The translations under genes were made by a program, and so were the position numbers. The notes beneath the pieces were generated by a model. It worked only from the letters and a program-made list of their open reading frames with translations, did no database searches and was not told the DNA's origin. 64,000 nt of DNA. Source: Pseudomonas sp. BGr12 (GTDB lineage: Bacteria; Pseudomonadota; Gammaproteobacteria; Pseudomonadales; Pseudomonadaceae). Shown piece by piece: positions 1-8,811 of this stretch (position 1 is its first letter; each line of letters starts with the position of its first letter). Where the stretch lies: NCBI RefSeq assembly GCF_030272895.1, contig NZ_JALRNF010000023.1, positions 1 to 64,000 of the forward strand, in the 5' to 3' direction.

Positions 1-31
1 ATCAATTTACACTAGTGCGTACCTGAAAAGC

Positions 32-81
32 ATCGCGGGGCAAGCCCGCTCCCACCAGTGGGAGCGGGCTTGCCCCGCGAT
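32..81. repeat. REP-type palindrome downstream of catA
   Basis: Two arms of about 24 bases, starting atcgcggggcaagcccgctc and its reverse complement, form a near-perfect stem with almost no loop. The same arm sequence recurs at 7369-7433. This is the usual form of the P. putida-type REP element found between genes. It lies directly after the catA stop and may act as a transcript end or stabiliser; that role is inference. Confidence 0.8.
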
Positions 82-96
82 GGATTCAACCCGGAC

Positions 97-1029
97 TCAA
101 GCGTCCTGCAACGCCCGCGGCCGCTTGCTGCGCTTCTCGCAAGCAGGCTTCGGTGCGCTCTGCAGCTGGAAGTCGAAGTCCATTTCGGCAAAGCGTCCTT
201 GTATACCACGGGCATCGGCCGCTTTCGCGTCTTCGACGAAGCGCAGCTCGCCAATCAGGCCATCACGGGTGGCGTAGGCAAAGTCGTCCCACAGGTACTG
301 GTCACCGGCCAGGTTGATCTGGGTGGTCAGGTGACGGAAGCCCGGCGCCGAGATGAAGAAGTGAATGTGCGCCGGACGGTTGCCGTGACGGCCCAGCTGA
401 TCGAGCCATGCCTGGGTCGGGCCATCGGCCGGGCAGCCATAGCCGGACGGCACGATGCTGCGGGCACGGTAGCGGCCTTCGGCATCGGTGACGATACGGC
501 GGCGCAGGTTGTAGTCGGACTGGGTGCTGTCGAAGTACGAGTAAGTACCCTGGGTGTTGGCATGCCACAGGTCGACCACCGCACCGGCCACCGGCTGGCC
601 CTTGTCGTCCAGCACGCGGCCCTGGAGGAACATCACGGTGCCCGGGTCGCGGCCATCGTCCATCCGCACTTCGCCTTCGGCCATCGGCGCGCCGGCGACA
701 TACAGCGGGCCTTCGATGGTCCGTGGGGTGCCACCGGTGATGCCGGCCTCGGCATCCTGGGCATCCAGTTGCAGGTCCAGGTAGTGCTCGACGCCAAGGC
801 CGGCGACCAGCAGGCCGGCTTCCTGGCGGGCACCCAGGCGGTTGAGGTAATCCACCGCCTTCCAGAATTCGTCGGGGGTCACTTGCAGGTCTTCGATGAT
901 GCGCGCCACATCGTTGACGATGCGGTTGGTCAGCAGTTTCAGGCGTGGGCTGCCCAGGTCGTTGTTCAGGCCACTGACTTCTTCGAAGAATTTCTGGATA
1001 TCGGCAGTGTGAGCAATCTTCACGGTCAT
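97..1029 (-). CDS. catA: Catechol 1,2-dioxygenase
   Basis: Intradiol ring-cleaving dioxygenase that opens catechol to cis,cis-muconate in the ortho branch of the beta-ketoadipate pathway. The 310-residue product has the family's normal length. The non-haem Fe(III) ligands are visible: Tyr in the NTQGTYSYFD segment, Tyr in VPSGYGCP, and two His in GNRPAHIHFF. The N-terminal helical dimerisation part precedes the catalytic beta-sandwich. It is the last gene of the ben-cat run on this strand, 38 bases after catC, and is followed by a REP palindrome. The C-terminal tail is basic and slightly extended. Assignment is firm. Confidence 0.96.
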   Translation of the reverse strand: MTVKIAHTADIQKFFEEVSGLNNDLGSPRLKLLTNRIVNDVARIIEDLQVTPDEFWKAVDYLNRLGARQEAGLLVAGLGVEHYLDLQLDAQDAEAGITGGTPRTIEGPLYVAGAPMAEGEVRMDDGRDPGTVMFLQGRVLDDKGQPVAGAVVDLWHANTQGTYSYFDSTQSDYNLRRRIVTDAEGRYRARSIVPSGYGCPADGPTQAWLDQLGRHGNRPAHIHFFISAPGFRHLTTQINLAGDQYLWDDFAYATRDGLIGELRFVEDAKAADARGIQGRFAEMDFDFQLQSAPKPACEKRSKRPRALQDA

Positions 1030-1067
1030 GACAGGTACCTCGAATTGTTGTTATCGGCGTTCAGGGT

Positions 1068-1358
1068 TCAGCGATCGTCGCTGTGGATCGAAGACGGGTG
1101 GCGGCACAGGCCGTCGATCTCGATGTCCATGTAGGGGAACAGCGGCAGCTGCATCAGGGTGTCGTGCAGGGCCTCGACGCTGGGCAGGTCGAACACGCTG
1201 TAGTTGGCGTAGTGCCCGGCGATGCGCCACAGGTGGCGCCACTGGCCTTCGCGCTGCAGGCGCTGGGCCAGTTCTTTCTCGTCCGCCTTGAGCCGGGCGG
1301 CCAGGGCCGGGTCCATGTCGAGGGGCAACTTCACTGTCATCTTCACGTGGAACAACAT
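1068..1358 (-). CDS. catC: Muconolactone delta-isomerase
   Basis: Small 96-residue enzyme that isomerises (+)-muconolactone to beta-ketoadipate enol-lactone, the step after CatB. The sequence begins MLFHVKMTV and keeps the conserved family pattern with Glu and His residues in the first half and the GLCRHPSS tail; length is exactly that of the decameric CatC family. It sits 11 bases after catB and 38 before catA, so the cat genes read as one transcript with ben. Gene order B-C-A follows the usual cat operon. Confidence 0.95.
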   Translation of the reverse strand: MLFHVKMTVKLPLDMDPALAARLKADEKELAQRLQREGQWRHLWRIAGHYANYSVFDLPSVEALHDTLMQLPLFPYMDIEIDGLCRHPSSIHSDDR

Positions 1359-1369
1359 GGCGTCTCTCC

Positions 1370-2491
1370 TTACTTGCGGCTGAAGAACGCCAGGCGCTCT
1401 TCGTCCAGGGTCAGGCCCAGGCCGGGGGTGCGCGGCACATGCAGGGCAAAATCTCGGTACACCGGCGCCTCGACGACGATCTCTTCGGTCAGCAGCAACG
1501 GGCCGAACAACTCGGTACCCCAGGTCAGCTGGCGCAGGGTGAGGAAGGCATGGGCCGAGGCCAGGGTGCCGATCGAGCCTTCGAGCATGGTCCCGCCATA
1601 CAGGGCAATGCCGGCAGCCTCGGCGATTTGCGCAGTGCGCAGCACGGCGCGCGGGCCGCCGTTCTTGGCGATCTTCAGGGCGAAGATGCTGGCGGCACCG
1701 TCGGCGGCCAGGCTGAAGGCGTCCTCGACGCTTTCGATCGACTCGTCGGCCATGATCGGCGCCGGGCTGCGCTGGTTCAGGCGCACCTGGCCGGCACGGT
1801 TGATGCGCGAGATCGGCTGCTCGACCAGGTCGATGCCGTTGTCGCCCAGCACCTGGCAGGCGCGAATCGCCTGGGATTCGTCCCAGTACTGGTTGACGTC
1901 GACACGCACGCTGGCGCGGTCGCCCAGGGCCTGCTTGATCGCGATCACATGGCGCAGGTCGTGGGCCACTTCGTTGGCACCGATCTTCAGCTTGAAGATG
2001 CGGTGACGGCGCAGGTCGAGCATCTGTTCGGCTTCGGCGATGTCGCGTGCAGTGTCGCCACTGGCCAGGGTCCAGGCCACTTCCAGGCTGTCGCGCACAC
2101 GCCCGCCCAGCAGTTCGCTGACCGGCAGCCCCAGGCGCTTGCCCTGGGCATCGAGCAAGGCGCTTTCGATACCGGAGCGGGCGAAGGTGTTGCCTTTGAT
2201 CACCTTGTCCAGGCGCTGCATGGCGGCGTTGATGTTGCTGGCGTCCTGGCCGATCAGCAGCGGTGCGAAATAGCTGTCGATGTTCTGCTTGATGCTTTCC
2301 GGGCTTTCGTTGCCGTAGGCCAGGCCACCGATGGTGGTGGCCTCGCCCAGGCCTTCGATGCCGTCGGAGCAGTGCAGGCGGATGATCACCAGGGTCTGCT
2401 GCTGCATGGTGTGCATCGCCAGCTTGTGCGGGCGAATGGTGGGCAAGTCGACGATCAGGGTCGAGATGCGTTCAATCAGGGGATGACTCAT
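1370..2491 (-). CDS. catB: Muconate cycloisomerase
   Basis: Enolase-superfamily enzyme converting cis,cis-muconate to muconolactone. The 373-residue protein starts MSHPLIERI; a longer open frame continues upstream but overlaps benD and is not the gene. Expected catalytic elements are visible: the FKLKIGA lysine pair, and the three metal ligands in RVDVNQYWD, LVEQPI and MADESI, followed by ALKIAKNGG. It starts 17 bases after the benD stop, so benzoate oxidation and catechol breakdown genes are physically fused here. Classic catB is controlled by CatR; no intact catR is present in the window. Confidence 0.95.
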   Translation of the reverse strand: MSHPLIERISTLIVDLPTIRPHKLAMHTMQQQTLVIIRLHCSDGIEGLGEATTIGGLAYGNESPESIKQNIDSYFAPLLIGQDASNINAAMQRLDKVIKGNTFARSGIESALLDAQGKRLGLPVSELLGGRVRDSLEVAWTLASGDTARDIAEAEQMLDLRRHRIFKLKIGANEVAHDLRHVIAIKQALGDRASVRVDVNQYWDESQAIRACQVLGDNGIDLVEQPISRINRAGQVRLNQRSPAPIMADESIESVEDAFSLAADGAASIFALKIAKNGGPRAVLRTAQIAEAAGIALYGGTMLEGSIGTLASAHAFLTLRQLTWGTELFGPLLLTEEIVVEAPVYRDFALHVPRTPGLGLTLDEERLAFFSRK

Positions 2492-2508
2492 CGAGGTTCT
2501 CCAGGGGT

Positions 2509-3270
2509 TCAACCGAGGTCGCCGCCACCGACCGGCAGGACCGTGCCGGTGATGTAGGAAGCCTCGTCGGAGGCCAGGAAAAGGATGGCGCCAACCTGCT
2601 CGTCGAGGTTGCCGTAGCGCTTCATCAGGCTGCTGTCGAGGGTCTGGTCGACGATCTGCTGGTACCAGACTTTCTCCTCGGCACTCTGCTCGGCGCTGTT
2701 GCGCGGCACCCGCCGTGCCGGTGCCTCGGTGCCACCGGGTGCCGTGGCATTGACCCGCACACCGCGGCCGGCAGTTTCGAAGGCCAGGCAGGCGGTCAGC
2801 GCATTCACGCCGCCCTTGGCCGCGCCGTAAGGGACGCGATTGACGCTGCGGGTGGCGATCGAAGAAACGTTGACGATCGCCCCGCTGCCCTGCTCGAGCA
2901 TGTACGGCAGCGCCGCATGGCAGCACCACAGGGTGGGGAACAGCGAGCGCCGCACTTCGGCCTCGATCTGTGCCGCCTCGTAGTGTTCGAAGGGCTTGGC
3001 CCAGATGGTGCCGCCGACGTTGTTGACCAGCACATCGAGCCGGCCGAAGCGCTCCACCGCCGCCGCCATGACCCGGCTGCAATCGCTGTGTTGCTCAAGG
3101 TCGGCGGTCAGGGTCAGCACGCCCTCGCCTTGCAGTTCGTGAACCAGCTCCGAGCGGTCCACCGCCACCAGGGTTGCGCCTTCTTCGAGCAGACGCTCGC
3201 ACAGACGGCGGCCGATGCCCTGCGCCGCGCCGGTGACCAGCGCGATCTTGTTGTCGAATCTGTTGTGCAT
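2509..3270 (-). CDS. benD: Benzoate cis-diol (1,6-dihydroxycyclohexadiene carboxylate) dehydrogenase
   Basis: Short-chain dehydrogenase that rearomatises the benzoate cis-diol to catechol with NAD+ and loss of CO2. The 253-residue product has the TGAAQGIG nucleotide-binding turn, the NNVG motif, and the catalytic Ser / Tyr-x3-Lys (VPYGAAK). I chose the ATG giving MHNRFDNKI; the longer frame runs into benC. It follows benC after 65 bases and precedes catB. The position between benC and cat genes supports the name over other SDRs. Confidence 0.95.
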   Translation of the reverse strand: MHNRFDNKIALVTGAAQGIGRRLCERLLEEGATLVAVDRSELVHELQGEGVLTLTADLEQHSDCSRVMAAAVERFGRLDVLVNNVGGTIWAKPFEHYEAAQIEAEVRRSLFPTLWCCHAALPYMLEQGSGAIVNVSSIATRSVNRVPYGAAKGGVNALTACLAFETAGRGVRVNATAPGGTEAPARRVPRNSAEQSAEEKVWYQQIVDQTLDSSLMKRYGNLDEQVGAILFLASDEASYITGTVLPVGGGDLG

Positions 3271-3335
3271 GACAACCTCGAATAAAAAAGGGACCGACCG
3301 TACCCGCACGATGCGCCCGGCCCCGTAAATCGGCT

Positions 3336-4346
3336 TCAGGCAGCGGCGGCGGCGAATTTTTCGTAGTAGAAGTTCGCCGGGGTGATGCCCTGTTCGCGGA
3401 TGTACTGGCTGACCGCCTCGACCATCGGTGGTGGGCCGCACAGGTACACATCAACGTCGCCTTCGTTGAGGTGGCGTGGCTCGATGTGCTGGGTCACGTA
3501 ACCCTTGAGCGGATGCTGGCTCTCGGGGTTGGCGACACAGGCGCTGAAACTGAAGTTGGGGATGCGCTCGGCAAAGGCCTGCAGGCGGTCCAGTTCGACC
3601 AGGTCGAAGTCGTTGGTCACGCCGTAGATCAGGTGCAGCGGATGCTCACTGCCCTCTTCGGCGATCTTTTCCAGCATCGCGGTGAACGGCGCCAGCCCCG
3701 TGCCACCGGCCAGCAACAGCAGCGGACGGCGGATATCGCGCAGGTAGAAACTGCCCAACGGGCCGGCCAGGGTCATGCTGTCGCCGGCCTTGGCCAGGCC
3801 GGTGAGGAAGCTGCTCATCAAACCGCCTGGCACGTTGCGGATCAGGAAGCTGACCTCGCCATCCTTCTGCAACGAACTGAAGGAGTAGGCACGGGTCTGC
3901 TCGCTGCCGGGCACGCCGAGGTTGACGTACTGCCCCGGCAGGAACGCCAGGCGGCTCAGGGCCTCGCCCTTGATCGACAGGGCGATGGTGCTGTCGGACA
4001 GCTGGCGCACGGCACTGATGCTGGCCTGGTAGCTGGACTGTTCGGTCTTGCACACCTGTGACGAGGCCGGCACCCGCACCACGCAATCGCTCTCGGCGCG
4101 CATCTGGCAGGTCAGCACGTAACCCTGGGTGGCTTCTTCCTCGCTCAAGGCGTCTTCGATGTATTCCTGGCCCAGGTCGTAGCGACCGGCCTCGGCAAAG
4201 CACTTGCAGGTACCGCAGGCGCCGTCGCGGCAGTCCAGTGGAATGTTGATGCCCTGGCGGTAGGCGGCATCGGCCACGGTCTCGTCGGCGGTGGCGTCAA
4301 TGAAACGGGTGACCCCGTCCTCGAAATTCAAGGCGATCTTGTGCAT
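3336..4346 (-). CDS. benC: Benzoate 1,2-dioxygenase reductase component
   Basis: Electron-transfer protein of the two-component benzoate dioxygenase; passes electrons from NADH through FAD and a [2Fe-2S] cluster to BenA. Order of domains in 336 residues: plant-type ferredoxin (Cys39, Cys44, Cys47 in CRDGACGTC and a later Cys in VLTCQM), then an FAD domain with RAYSFSS, then an NAD domain with LLLAGGTGLAPF. The ferredoxin-first order is typical of BenC/XylZ. It lies 24 bases after benB. Confidence 0.96.
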   Translation of the reverse strand: MHKIALNFEDGVTRFIDATADETVADAAYRQGINIPLDCRDGACGTCKCFAEAGRYDLGQEYIEDALSEEEATQGYVLTCQMRAESDCVVRVPASSQVCKTEQSSYQASISAVRQLSDSTIALSIKGEALSRLAFLPGQYVNLGVPGSEQTRAYSFSSLQKDGEVSFLIRNVPGGLMSSFLTGLAKAGDSMTLAGPLGSFYLRDIRRPLLLLAGGTGLAPFTAMLEKIAEEGSEHPLHLIYGVTNDFDLVELDRLQAFAERIPNFSFSACVANPESQHPLKGYVTQHIEPRHLNEGDVDVYLCGPPPMVEAVSQYIREQGITPANFYYEKFAAAAA

Positions 4347-4370
4347 GGCACACCTCGCAGAAAGCTGGAT

Positions 4371-4859
4371 TCAGATGTGGTAAACGTCGATGACCTGACG
4401 TACGTAGTCGTTCTTGAGCACGACCTTCTTGGCCTTGATCAGCGGCCGCTCGCCGCGTACATCCAGGGTGTAGAAGCTGGTGCCGAAGTGACTGTCCACT
4501 GTCTTGTAGCGAAAGCTCAGGGTGTGCCAGTTGAAGCGCACCTTGCAGACGCCATCGTTCTGTTCCAGCAGTTCGATGTTGCTGATGTTGTGCGAGGTCC
4601 GGGTGTCGGGCATGGTCGCACTGGAGCGTTCGGTCTTGATCCGGAATACGCGGTCTTCCAGGCCGCCACGGTTGCCGTACCAGATCAGCGAGATTTCCCG
4701 TTGCGGGTCTTCGGTAAGCTGGTCGTTGTCGTCCCAGGCCGGCATCCAGAAGGTGGCGTCGGCGGCGTAGCACTCCAGCCAGCTGTCCCACTGGCTGTCG
4801 TCCAGGTAGCGCGCTTCTTCGTAGAGGAAATCGCGCACTTGCTCGAAGGAAATGCTCAT
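4371..4859 (-). CDS. benB: Benzoate 1,2-dioxygenase small (beta) subunit
   Basis: 162-residue structural beta subunit of the alpha3beta3 dioxygenase. It has the ring-hydroxylating beta-subunit pattern: an early [11 protein letters not shown] helix, the [12 protein letters not shown] stretch and the closing [15 protein letters not shown]. It overlaps the end of benA by four bases (ATGA arrangement), so the two subunits are probably translationally coupled. Confidence 0.96.
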   Translation of the reverse strand: MSISFEQVRDFLYEEARYLDDSQWDSWLECYAADATFWMPAWDDNDQLTEDPQREISLIWYGNRGGLEDRVFRIKTERSSATMPDTRTSHNISNIELLEQNDGVCKVRFNWHTLSFRYKTVDSHFGTSFYTLDVRGERPLIKAKKVVLKNDYVRQVIDVYHI

Positions 4860-6214
4860 TGCACGGCCTCCACAGGGATCAGTTGCTGCTCGTCGGCAAG
4901 CGCCTTGAGCATGGTTTCCTGCCAGTACTTGTGTTGCAGCACGAACAGGCCTTCATCTTCGGTACGCACGCCGCTCATTTGCGGGTGCAGGTCGATTTCC
5001 TGGGCGGCGGCATCGGCGCCGTCGACCCAGTGCGTGGCACCACGGGACATGTCGTTCCATCCACGCCCGCCCTGGTAGCCCATCTGGCAGGAGCGGAATT
5101 CTTCCAGGTCGTCCGGGGTGGCCATGCCACTGACGTTGAAGAAGTCTTCGTACTGACGGATGCGCTGGGCGCGTGCTTCATCGCTCTCGCCCTTGGGCGC
5201 GATGCAGTAGATGGTGATCTCGGTCTTGTCCACGGCGATCGGCCGGGCGATGCGGATCTGCGAGCTGAACTGGTCCATCAGGTACACGTTCGGGTACAGG
5301 CACAAGTTGCGCGAGTTCTCGATCATCCAGTTGGCGCGGGCCTGGCCGAAGTCGGCGGCCAGCTCGTCACGGCGCTCGAACAGCGGACGATCCTCGGGGT
5401 TGGCCCAGCGGGTCCAGAGCAGCAGGTGCCCTTTGTCGAAGGAGTAGAAACCACCCCCGCTCTTGGCCCAGCCGCCAGCGCTCATGGTTTTCACTTCACT
5501 GCCCGCCTCGCGCTGCTTGCGCTGGTTCTGGGTGGCGGCGTAGTTCCAGTGCACGGCGCTGACGTGGTAGCCGTCGGCACCGTTCTCGGCGGTCAGCTTC
5601 CAGTTGCCTTCGTAGATGTAGGACGAAGAGCCGCGCAGCACTTCCAGGCCTTCCGGTGACTGGTCGACGATCATGTCGATGATCTTGGCCGACTCGCCCA
5701 GGTGCTCCACCAGCGGCACCACGTCCGGATTCAGGCTGCCGAACAGGAAACCACGGTAGGACTCGAAACGGGCGACCTTGGTCAGGTCGTGGGAGCCTTC
5801 GCAGTTGAAGCTGGCTGGGTAGCCGGCATCCACCGGATCCTTGACCTTGAGCAGCTTGCCGGAGTTGTTGAAGGTCCAGCCGTGGAACGGGCAGGTGTAG
5901 GACGAGCGGTTACCGCTCTTGTGCCGGCAGAGCATCGCACCGCGGTGGCTGCAGGCATTGAGGAACGCATTGAGCACCCCATCCTTGTTGCGCGCGATAA
6001 AGATCGGCTGGCGCCCCATGGTGGTGGTGAGGTAGTCGTTCTTTTCAGGAATCTGGCTTTCGTGGGCAAGGTACAGCCAGTTGCCTTCGAAGATGTGTTT
6101 CATTTCCAGTTCGAACAGACGGGGGTCGGTGAACATCTCGCGCTTGCAGCGAAAGACGCCCTTCTCCTGATCTTCTTCAAGCAGGGCATTAAGGTAATCG
6201 AATCCCAGGGACAT
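4856..6214 (-). CDS. benA: Benzoate 1,2-dioxygenase large (alpha) subunit
   Basis: Catalytic subunit that adds both atoms of O2 to benzoate to give the cis-diol. In 452 residues the Rieske centre is clear (Cys88-x-His90 and Cys108-x2-His111 in CSHRG...CPFHGW), followed by the mononuclear iron site around [13 protein letters not shown]. First gene of benABCD-catBCA. Two BenR-type sites lie about 70-100 bases upstream of the start, immediately after benR, so expression should depend on BenR with benzoate. Confidence 0.97.
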   Translation of the reverse strand: MSLGFDYLNALLEEDQEKGVFRCKREMFTDPRLFELEMKHIFEGNWLYLAHESQIPEKNDYLTTTMGRQPIFIARNKDGVLNAFLNACSHRGAMLCRHKSGNRSSYTCPFHGWTFNNSGKLLKVKDPVDAGYPASFNCEGSHDLTKVARFESYRGFLFGSLNPDVVPLVEHLGESAKIIDMIVDQSPEGLEVLRGSSSYIYEGNWKLTAENGADGYHVSAVHWNYAATQNQRKQREAGSEVKTMSAGGWAKSGGGFYSFDKGHLLLWTRWANPEDRPLFERRDELAADFGQARANWMIENSRNLCLYPNVYLMDQFSSQIRIARPIAVDKTEITIYCIAPKGESDEARAQRIRQYEDFFNVSGMATPDDLEEFRSCQMGYQGGRGWNDMSRGATHWVDGADAAAQEIDLHPQMSGVRTEDEGLFVLQHKYWQETMLKALADEQQLIPVEAVQ

Positions 6215-6279
6215 GGCCGGGGCCTCCGTTGTTATTGTGGTCAGGCCATGTCAGGTTAGGGAGCGAGGGGCACGGCAAA

Positions 6280-6315
6280 TATCCGCTTTGTGCAGACCTT
6301 TATCCGTTTTCTGCA
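6280..6315 (-). promoter_or_regulatory. Tandem BenR/XylS-type binding sites in front of benA
   Basis: Read on the minus strand there are two exact copies of TGCA-N6-GGATA: 6312-6315 with 6301-6305, and 6291-6294 with 6280-6284. They are spaced 21 bases apart, as in the XylS/BenR operators of the Pm and Pb promoters. They lie six or more bases after the benR stop and upstream of benA. Confidence 0.88.
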
Positions 6316-6320
6316 AAGTG

Positions 6321-7277
6321 TCAGGAACGACGCTTGAGGGTATCGGAGGGCAGTTCGCCGAACAGCGACTTGTAGTGTTCCGAGAAGCGGCCCAGGTGGA
6401 CGAAGCCGTAGTCCATGGCCAGTTCGGTGATGTTGCGCACCGTGCACTGCGGGTCGCTGAGGCTGGCGCGGATGCGCTCGAGTTTTTTCTGGCGGATGTA
6501 CATCTTCGGCGTGGTGCCGGCGTTGCGTTCGAACAGGGCGTAGAGCGAACGCAGGCTCATGCTGGCCTGGCGGGCCAGTTGTTCGCTGGCGATGTCCTGC
6601 TTGAGGTGGCTGTCGATGAATTCGGCGATCCGCTCGAACGATGCCGCCGGCCCACCCGGTGCCTCGCGGCTGATGTTGGTCGGCATCAGGGTCAGTAACT
6701 TGCTGGCAACAATCTGGCTGTAGTGTTCCTGTACCCGCAGCAGCGGTTCACTGGCTTCGGCTTCATGGCAGACCATCGCCAACAACCCTGAGAACCCTTC
6801 CAGCGCCAGCAACTGGTAGTGGTTCTGGACGAAACGCACGCCCTCCCCCGGGCGTTGCCAGCGTTGTTCATCGCAGACGCTTTCGAGCAGGCGGTTGGGC
6901 AGTTTGAGGATGAACTTTTCGCAGTCGGCCGAGTAGGCCAGGTCGACCGGCTCGTCCGGATTGATCAGCAGCAGCTCGCCAGGGCCGAGCAAGCGTTCGG
7001 CGCGACCGCGGCGCCACAGGCAATGGCCACGCAGCAGGATCTGCAGGTGGAAGACGTTTTCCAGGGCGGCCGACATCACCCGCACTTCGCCACCGTAGCT
7101 GATCCGGCACAGATCGAGGCTGGCGAACTTGCGGTGGTCGAGGCACGCCTCGGGATGCCCGTTTTGCGGCAGGCGGATGTGGTGCACGCCCACATGCTGA
7201 TTGACGTAGGTCGACACGGCATAAGGATCGGCACGATCGAAAACCCGGCTGCGCTCGCTGAGCAGGGGACTCTCCAT
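6321..7277 (-). CDS. benR: AraC/XylS-family activator of the ben operon
   Basis: Benzoate-responsive activator of benABC. The 318-residue product has a ligand/dimerisation N-terminal half (SERSRVFDRADPYAVS, FHLQILLRGH) and a C-terminal AraC double helix-turn-helix of about 100 residues (SMSLRSLYALFERNAG, ITELAMDYGFVHLGRFSEHYKSLFGE). The ATG at 7277 gives the family's usual length; the frame continues upstream without support. It lies directly in front of benA with its target sites. A paralogue of identical length lies at 10292-11248 in front of benK. Confidence 0.93.
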   Translation of the reverse strand: MESPLLSERSRVFDRADPYAVSTYVNQHVGVHHIRLPQNGHPEACLDHRKFASLDLCRISYGGEVRVMSAALENVFHLQILLRGHCLWRRGRAERLLGPGELLLINPDEPVDLAYSADCEKFILKLPNRLLESVCDEQRWQRPGEGVRFVQNHYQLLALEGFSGLLAMVCHEAEASEPLLRVQEHYSQIVASKLLTLMPTNISREAPGGPAASFERIAEFIDSHLKQDIASEQLARQASMSLRSLYALFERNAGTTPKMYIRQKKLERIRASLSDPQCTVRNITELAMDYGFVHLGRFSEHYKSLFGELPSDTLKRRS

Positions 7278-7368
7278 ACCAGGACACTCGTTGTAGTTAT
7301 CCTCGGAGTCTAAGCGATCGCAGCGCTTGTGGACCAATCGGGGGATGGGCGGTGTGTTACCAAACGCA

Positions 7369-7433
7369 TCGCGGGGCAAGCCCGCTCCCACCGGGATTGT
7401 GGATAACCCTGTAGGAGCGGGCTTGCCCCGCGA
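7369..7433. repeat. REP-type palindrome between benF-like gene and benR
   Basis: The arms atcgcggggcaagcccgctc and its complement, separated by about 25 bases, match the element at 32-81. It lies between the stop of the porin gene and the start of benR on the same strand, where it could end the benK-benF transcript. Confidence 0.78.
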
Positions 7434-7448
7434 TAGCGCCGCCAAGCC

Positions 7449-8702
7449 TTACAACAAGGTCCAGGTGTAGGTCAGAATCAGTCGGTTCTCATCAATGTCC
7501 GAACGGTAGTTCGAGCGCGCCATGGCATTGCGCACACGTATCCCCAGCCCCTTGAACACCCCGCTCTGCACCGCATACCCCAGGTCCAGGTCGCGCTCGT
7601 GCTCCTTGCCCTCGAAGCCCTGCCCGGTGTCGACATTGTTGCCCGTCAGGTAGCGCACCGTCGCCGTCAGCCCCGGAATGCCCATGGCGACGAAGTCGTA
7701 GTCGTAACGCACCTGCCAGGAGCGCTCGTCGGCAAAGGCGAACTCATAGGTCGGCACTTCGTTGCCCAGTGGCGAAATGTTCGGGAACACCCGGGGAAAG
7801 GCATCGTCGCCATAGATCCCCTGATAACCGACGCTGAAGGTATGCCCGCCGCGCTTGGCCGAGAGCAATGAGTAGAACGCCTGGTTGTCGATGTCACCGA
7901 TACGGCTTTCGCCCTCCTCGCTGGCCGTGAAGTAACCCAGGTTGGCGCCCAGCACCCAGTCACCCACCGGCTGGCTGTGCTTGAGGCCGACGAAGCCCTG
8001 CTGGTAGATATCTTCCAGGCGGCCATACCAGAGGCTCAAGGTGCTGCGGTTGGCGTTGAAGCTGTAGTCGCCGCCGGCGAAATTGAAAGCATCGCTATCG
8101 GCCTGGCGCTGGGGCAGGTGGCCGAGCATGGCGATCAGTTTTTCATCGCCCGCCTCGTTGCGCAGGCTGGTGGAACTCAAGTGGCCGGCCTGCAGGGTCA
8201 GGCCGTCGATCTCGCTCGAACTGATGCTGGCGCCCTGGTAGGTGGGCGGCAGCAGGCGCGAGTCGTTGTACTGCAGGATCGGCAGGTTGGTCTGCAACTC
8301 GCCGACCTTCAGCTCGGTCTTCGAATAGCGCACTTTCAAGGTGGCGCCGGCCCGGCTGTATTCATCCGCCGCACGGCCATCATCCTGTACCGGCAACAGG
8401 CCGGTGCCGGTACGGTCCGGGCTGCTGTCGAGCTTCAGGCCCAGCAGGCCAATGGCATCGACACCGACGCCGATCACGCCCGGGGTATAGCCGGATTTGA
8501 CGTTGAGGATGAAACCCTGGCCCCACTCCTCGGCCTTGGACTGCTGGTTGGCGCCGACGATGCCGGAGAAGTCGCGGCTGAAGTAGTAGTTACGCGCCTG
8601 CAGGGTGGCGGTGGCGTCCTTGAAGAAATCAGGTTCGGCGGCCTGGGCGGTGAAACTCAGGGCGAGCAAAGACAGCAACCCGGTTGGACGGAGGTTGTTC
8701 AT
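7449..8702 (-). CDS. benF: OprD-family outer-membrane porin, BenF-like
   Basis: 417-residue outer-membrane channel, probably for benzoate entry. A signal peptide is visible ([14 protein letters not shown], cut before EPDFF) and the protein ends in TYTWTLL, an aromatic-rich beta-barrel end. The [20 protein letters not shown] start and the [14 protein letters not shown] and [23 protein letters not shown] regions are typical of the OprD/OccD-OccK family (motifs quoted in short pieces). It lies 109 bases after benK on the same strand. Substrate is inferred from context. Confidence 0.88.
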   Translation of the reverse strand: MNNLRPTGLLSLLALSFTAQAAEPDFFKDATATLQARNYYFSRDFSGIVGANQQSKAEEWGQGFILNVKSGYTPGVIGVGVDAIGLLGLKLDSSPDRTGTGLLPVQDDGRAADEYSRAGATLKVRYSKTELKVGELQTNLPILQYNDSRLLPPTYQGASISSSEIDGLTLQAGHLSSTSLRNEAGDEKLIAMLGHLPQRQADSDAFNFAGGDYSFNANRSTLSLWYGRLEDIYQQGFVGLKHSQPVGDWVLGANLGYFTASEEGESRIGDIDNQAFYSLLSAKRGGHTFSVGYQGIYGDDAFPRVFPNISPLGNEVPTYEFAFADERSWQVRYDYDFVAMGIPGLTATVRYLTGNNVDTGQGFEGKEHERDLDLGYAVQSGVFKGLGIRVRNAMARSNYRSDIDENRLILTYTWTLL

Positions 8703-8754
8703 GGTACGTGCGCTCTTGTTATTGTTGTTTTGACGTTTATTCGGCGGCGCCTGT

Positions 8755-8805
8755 ATCGCAGGCTTCGCCAGCTCCTACAGTGGGCGCTGGCGGAGCCTGC
8801 GATGA
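8755..8805. repeat. REP-like palindrome between benK and benF
   Basis: Inverted arms tatcgcaggcttcgccagctcc and its imperfect complement form a stem around a short loop in the 109-base benK-benF gap. Sequence differs from the other two REP elements. Could modulate expression between the two genes; inference. Confidence 0.6.
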
Positions 8806-8811
8806 GGGCGA

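Noticed and set aside
1341..1356. Possible parS near the catC start (TTCACGTGGAACA part)
   Set aside because: Only about 13 of 16 positions match and it lies at a start codon; the two recF sites are far better.
58..2557. Long plus-strand frames opposite catA and catB
   Set aside because: Antisense shadows of well-supported enzymes.
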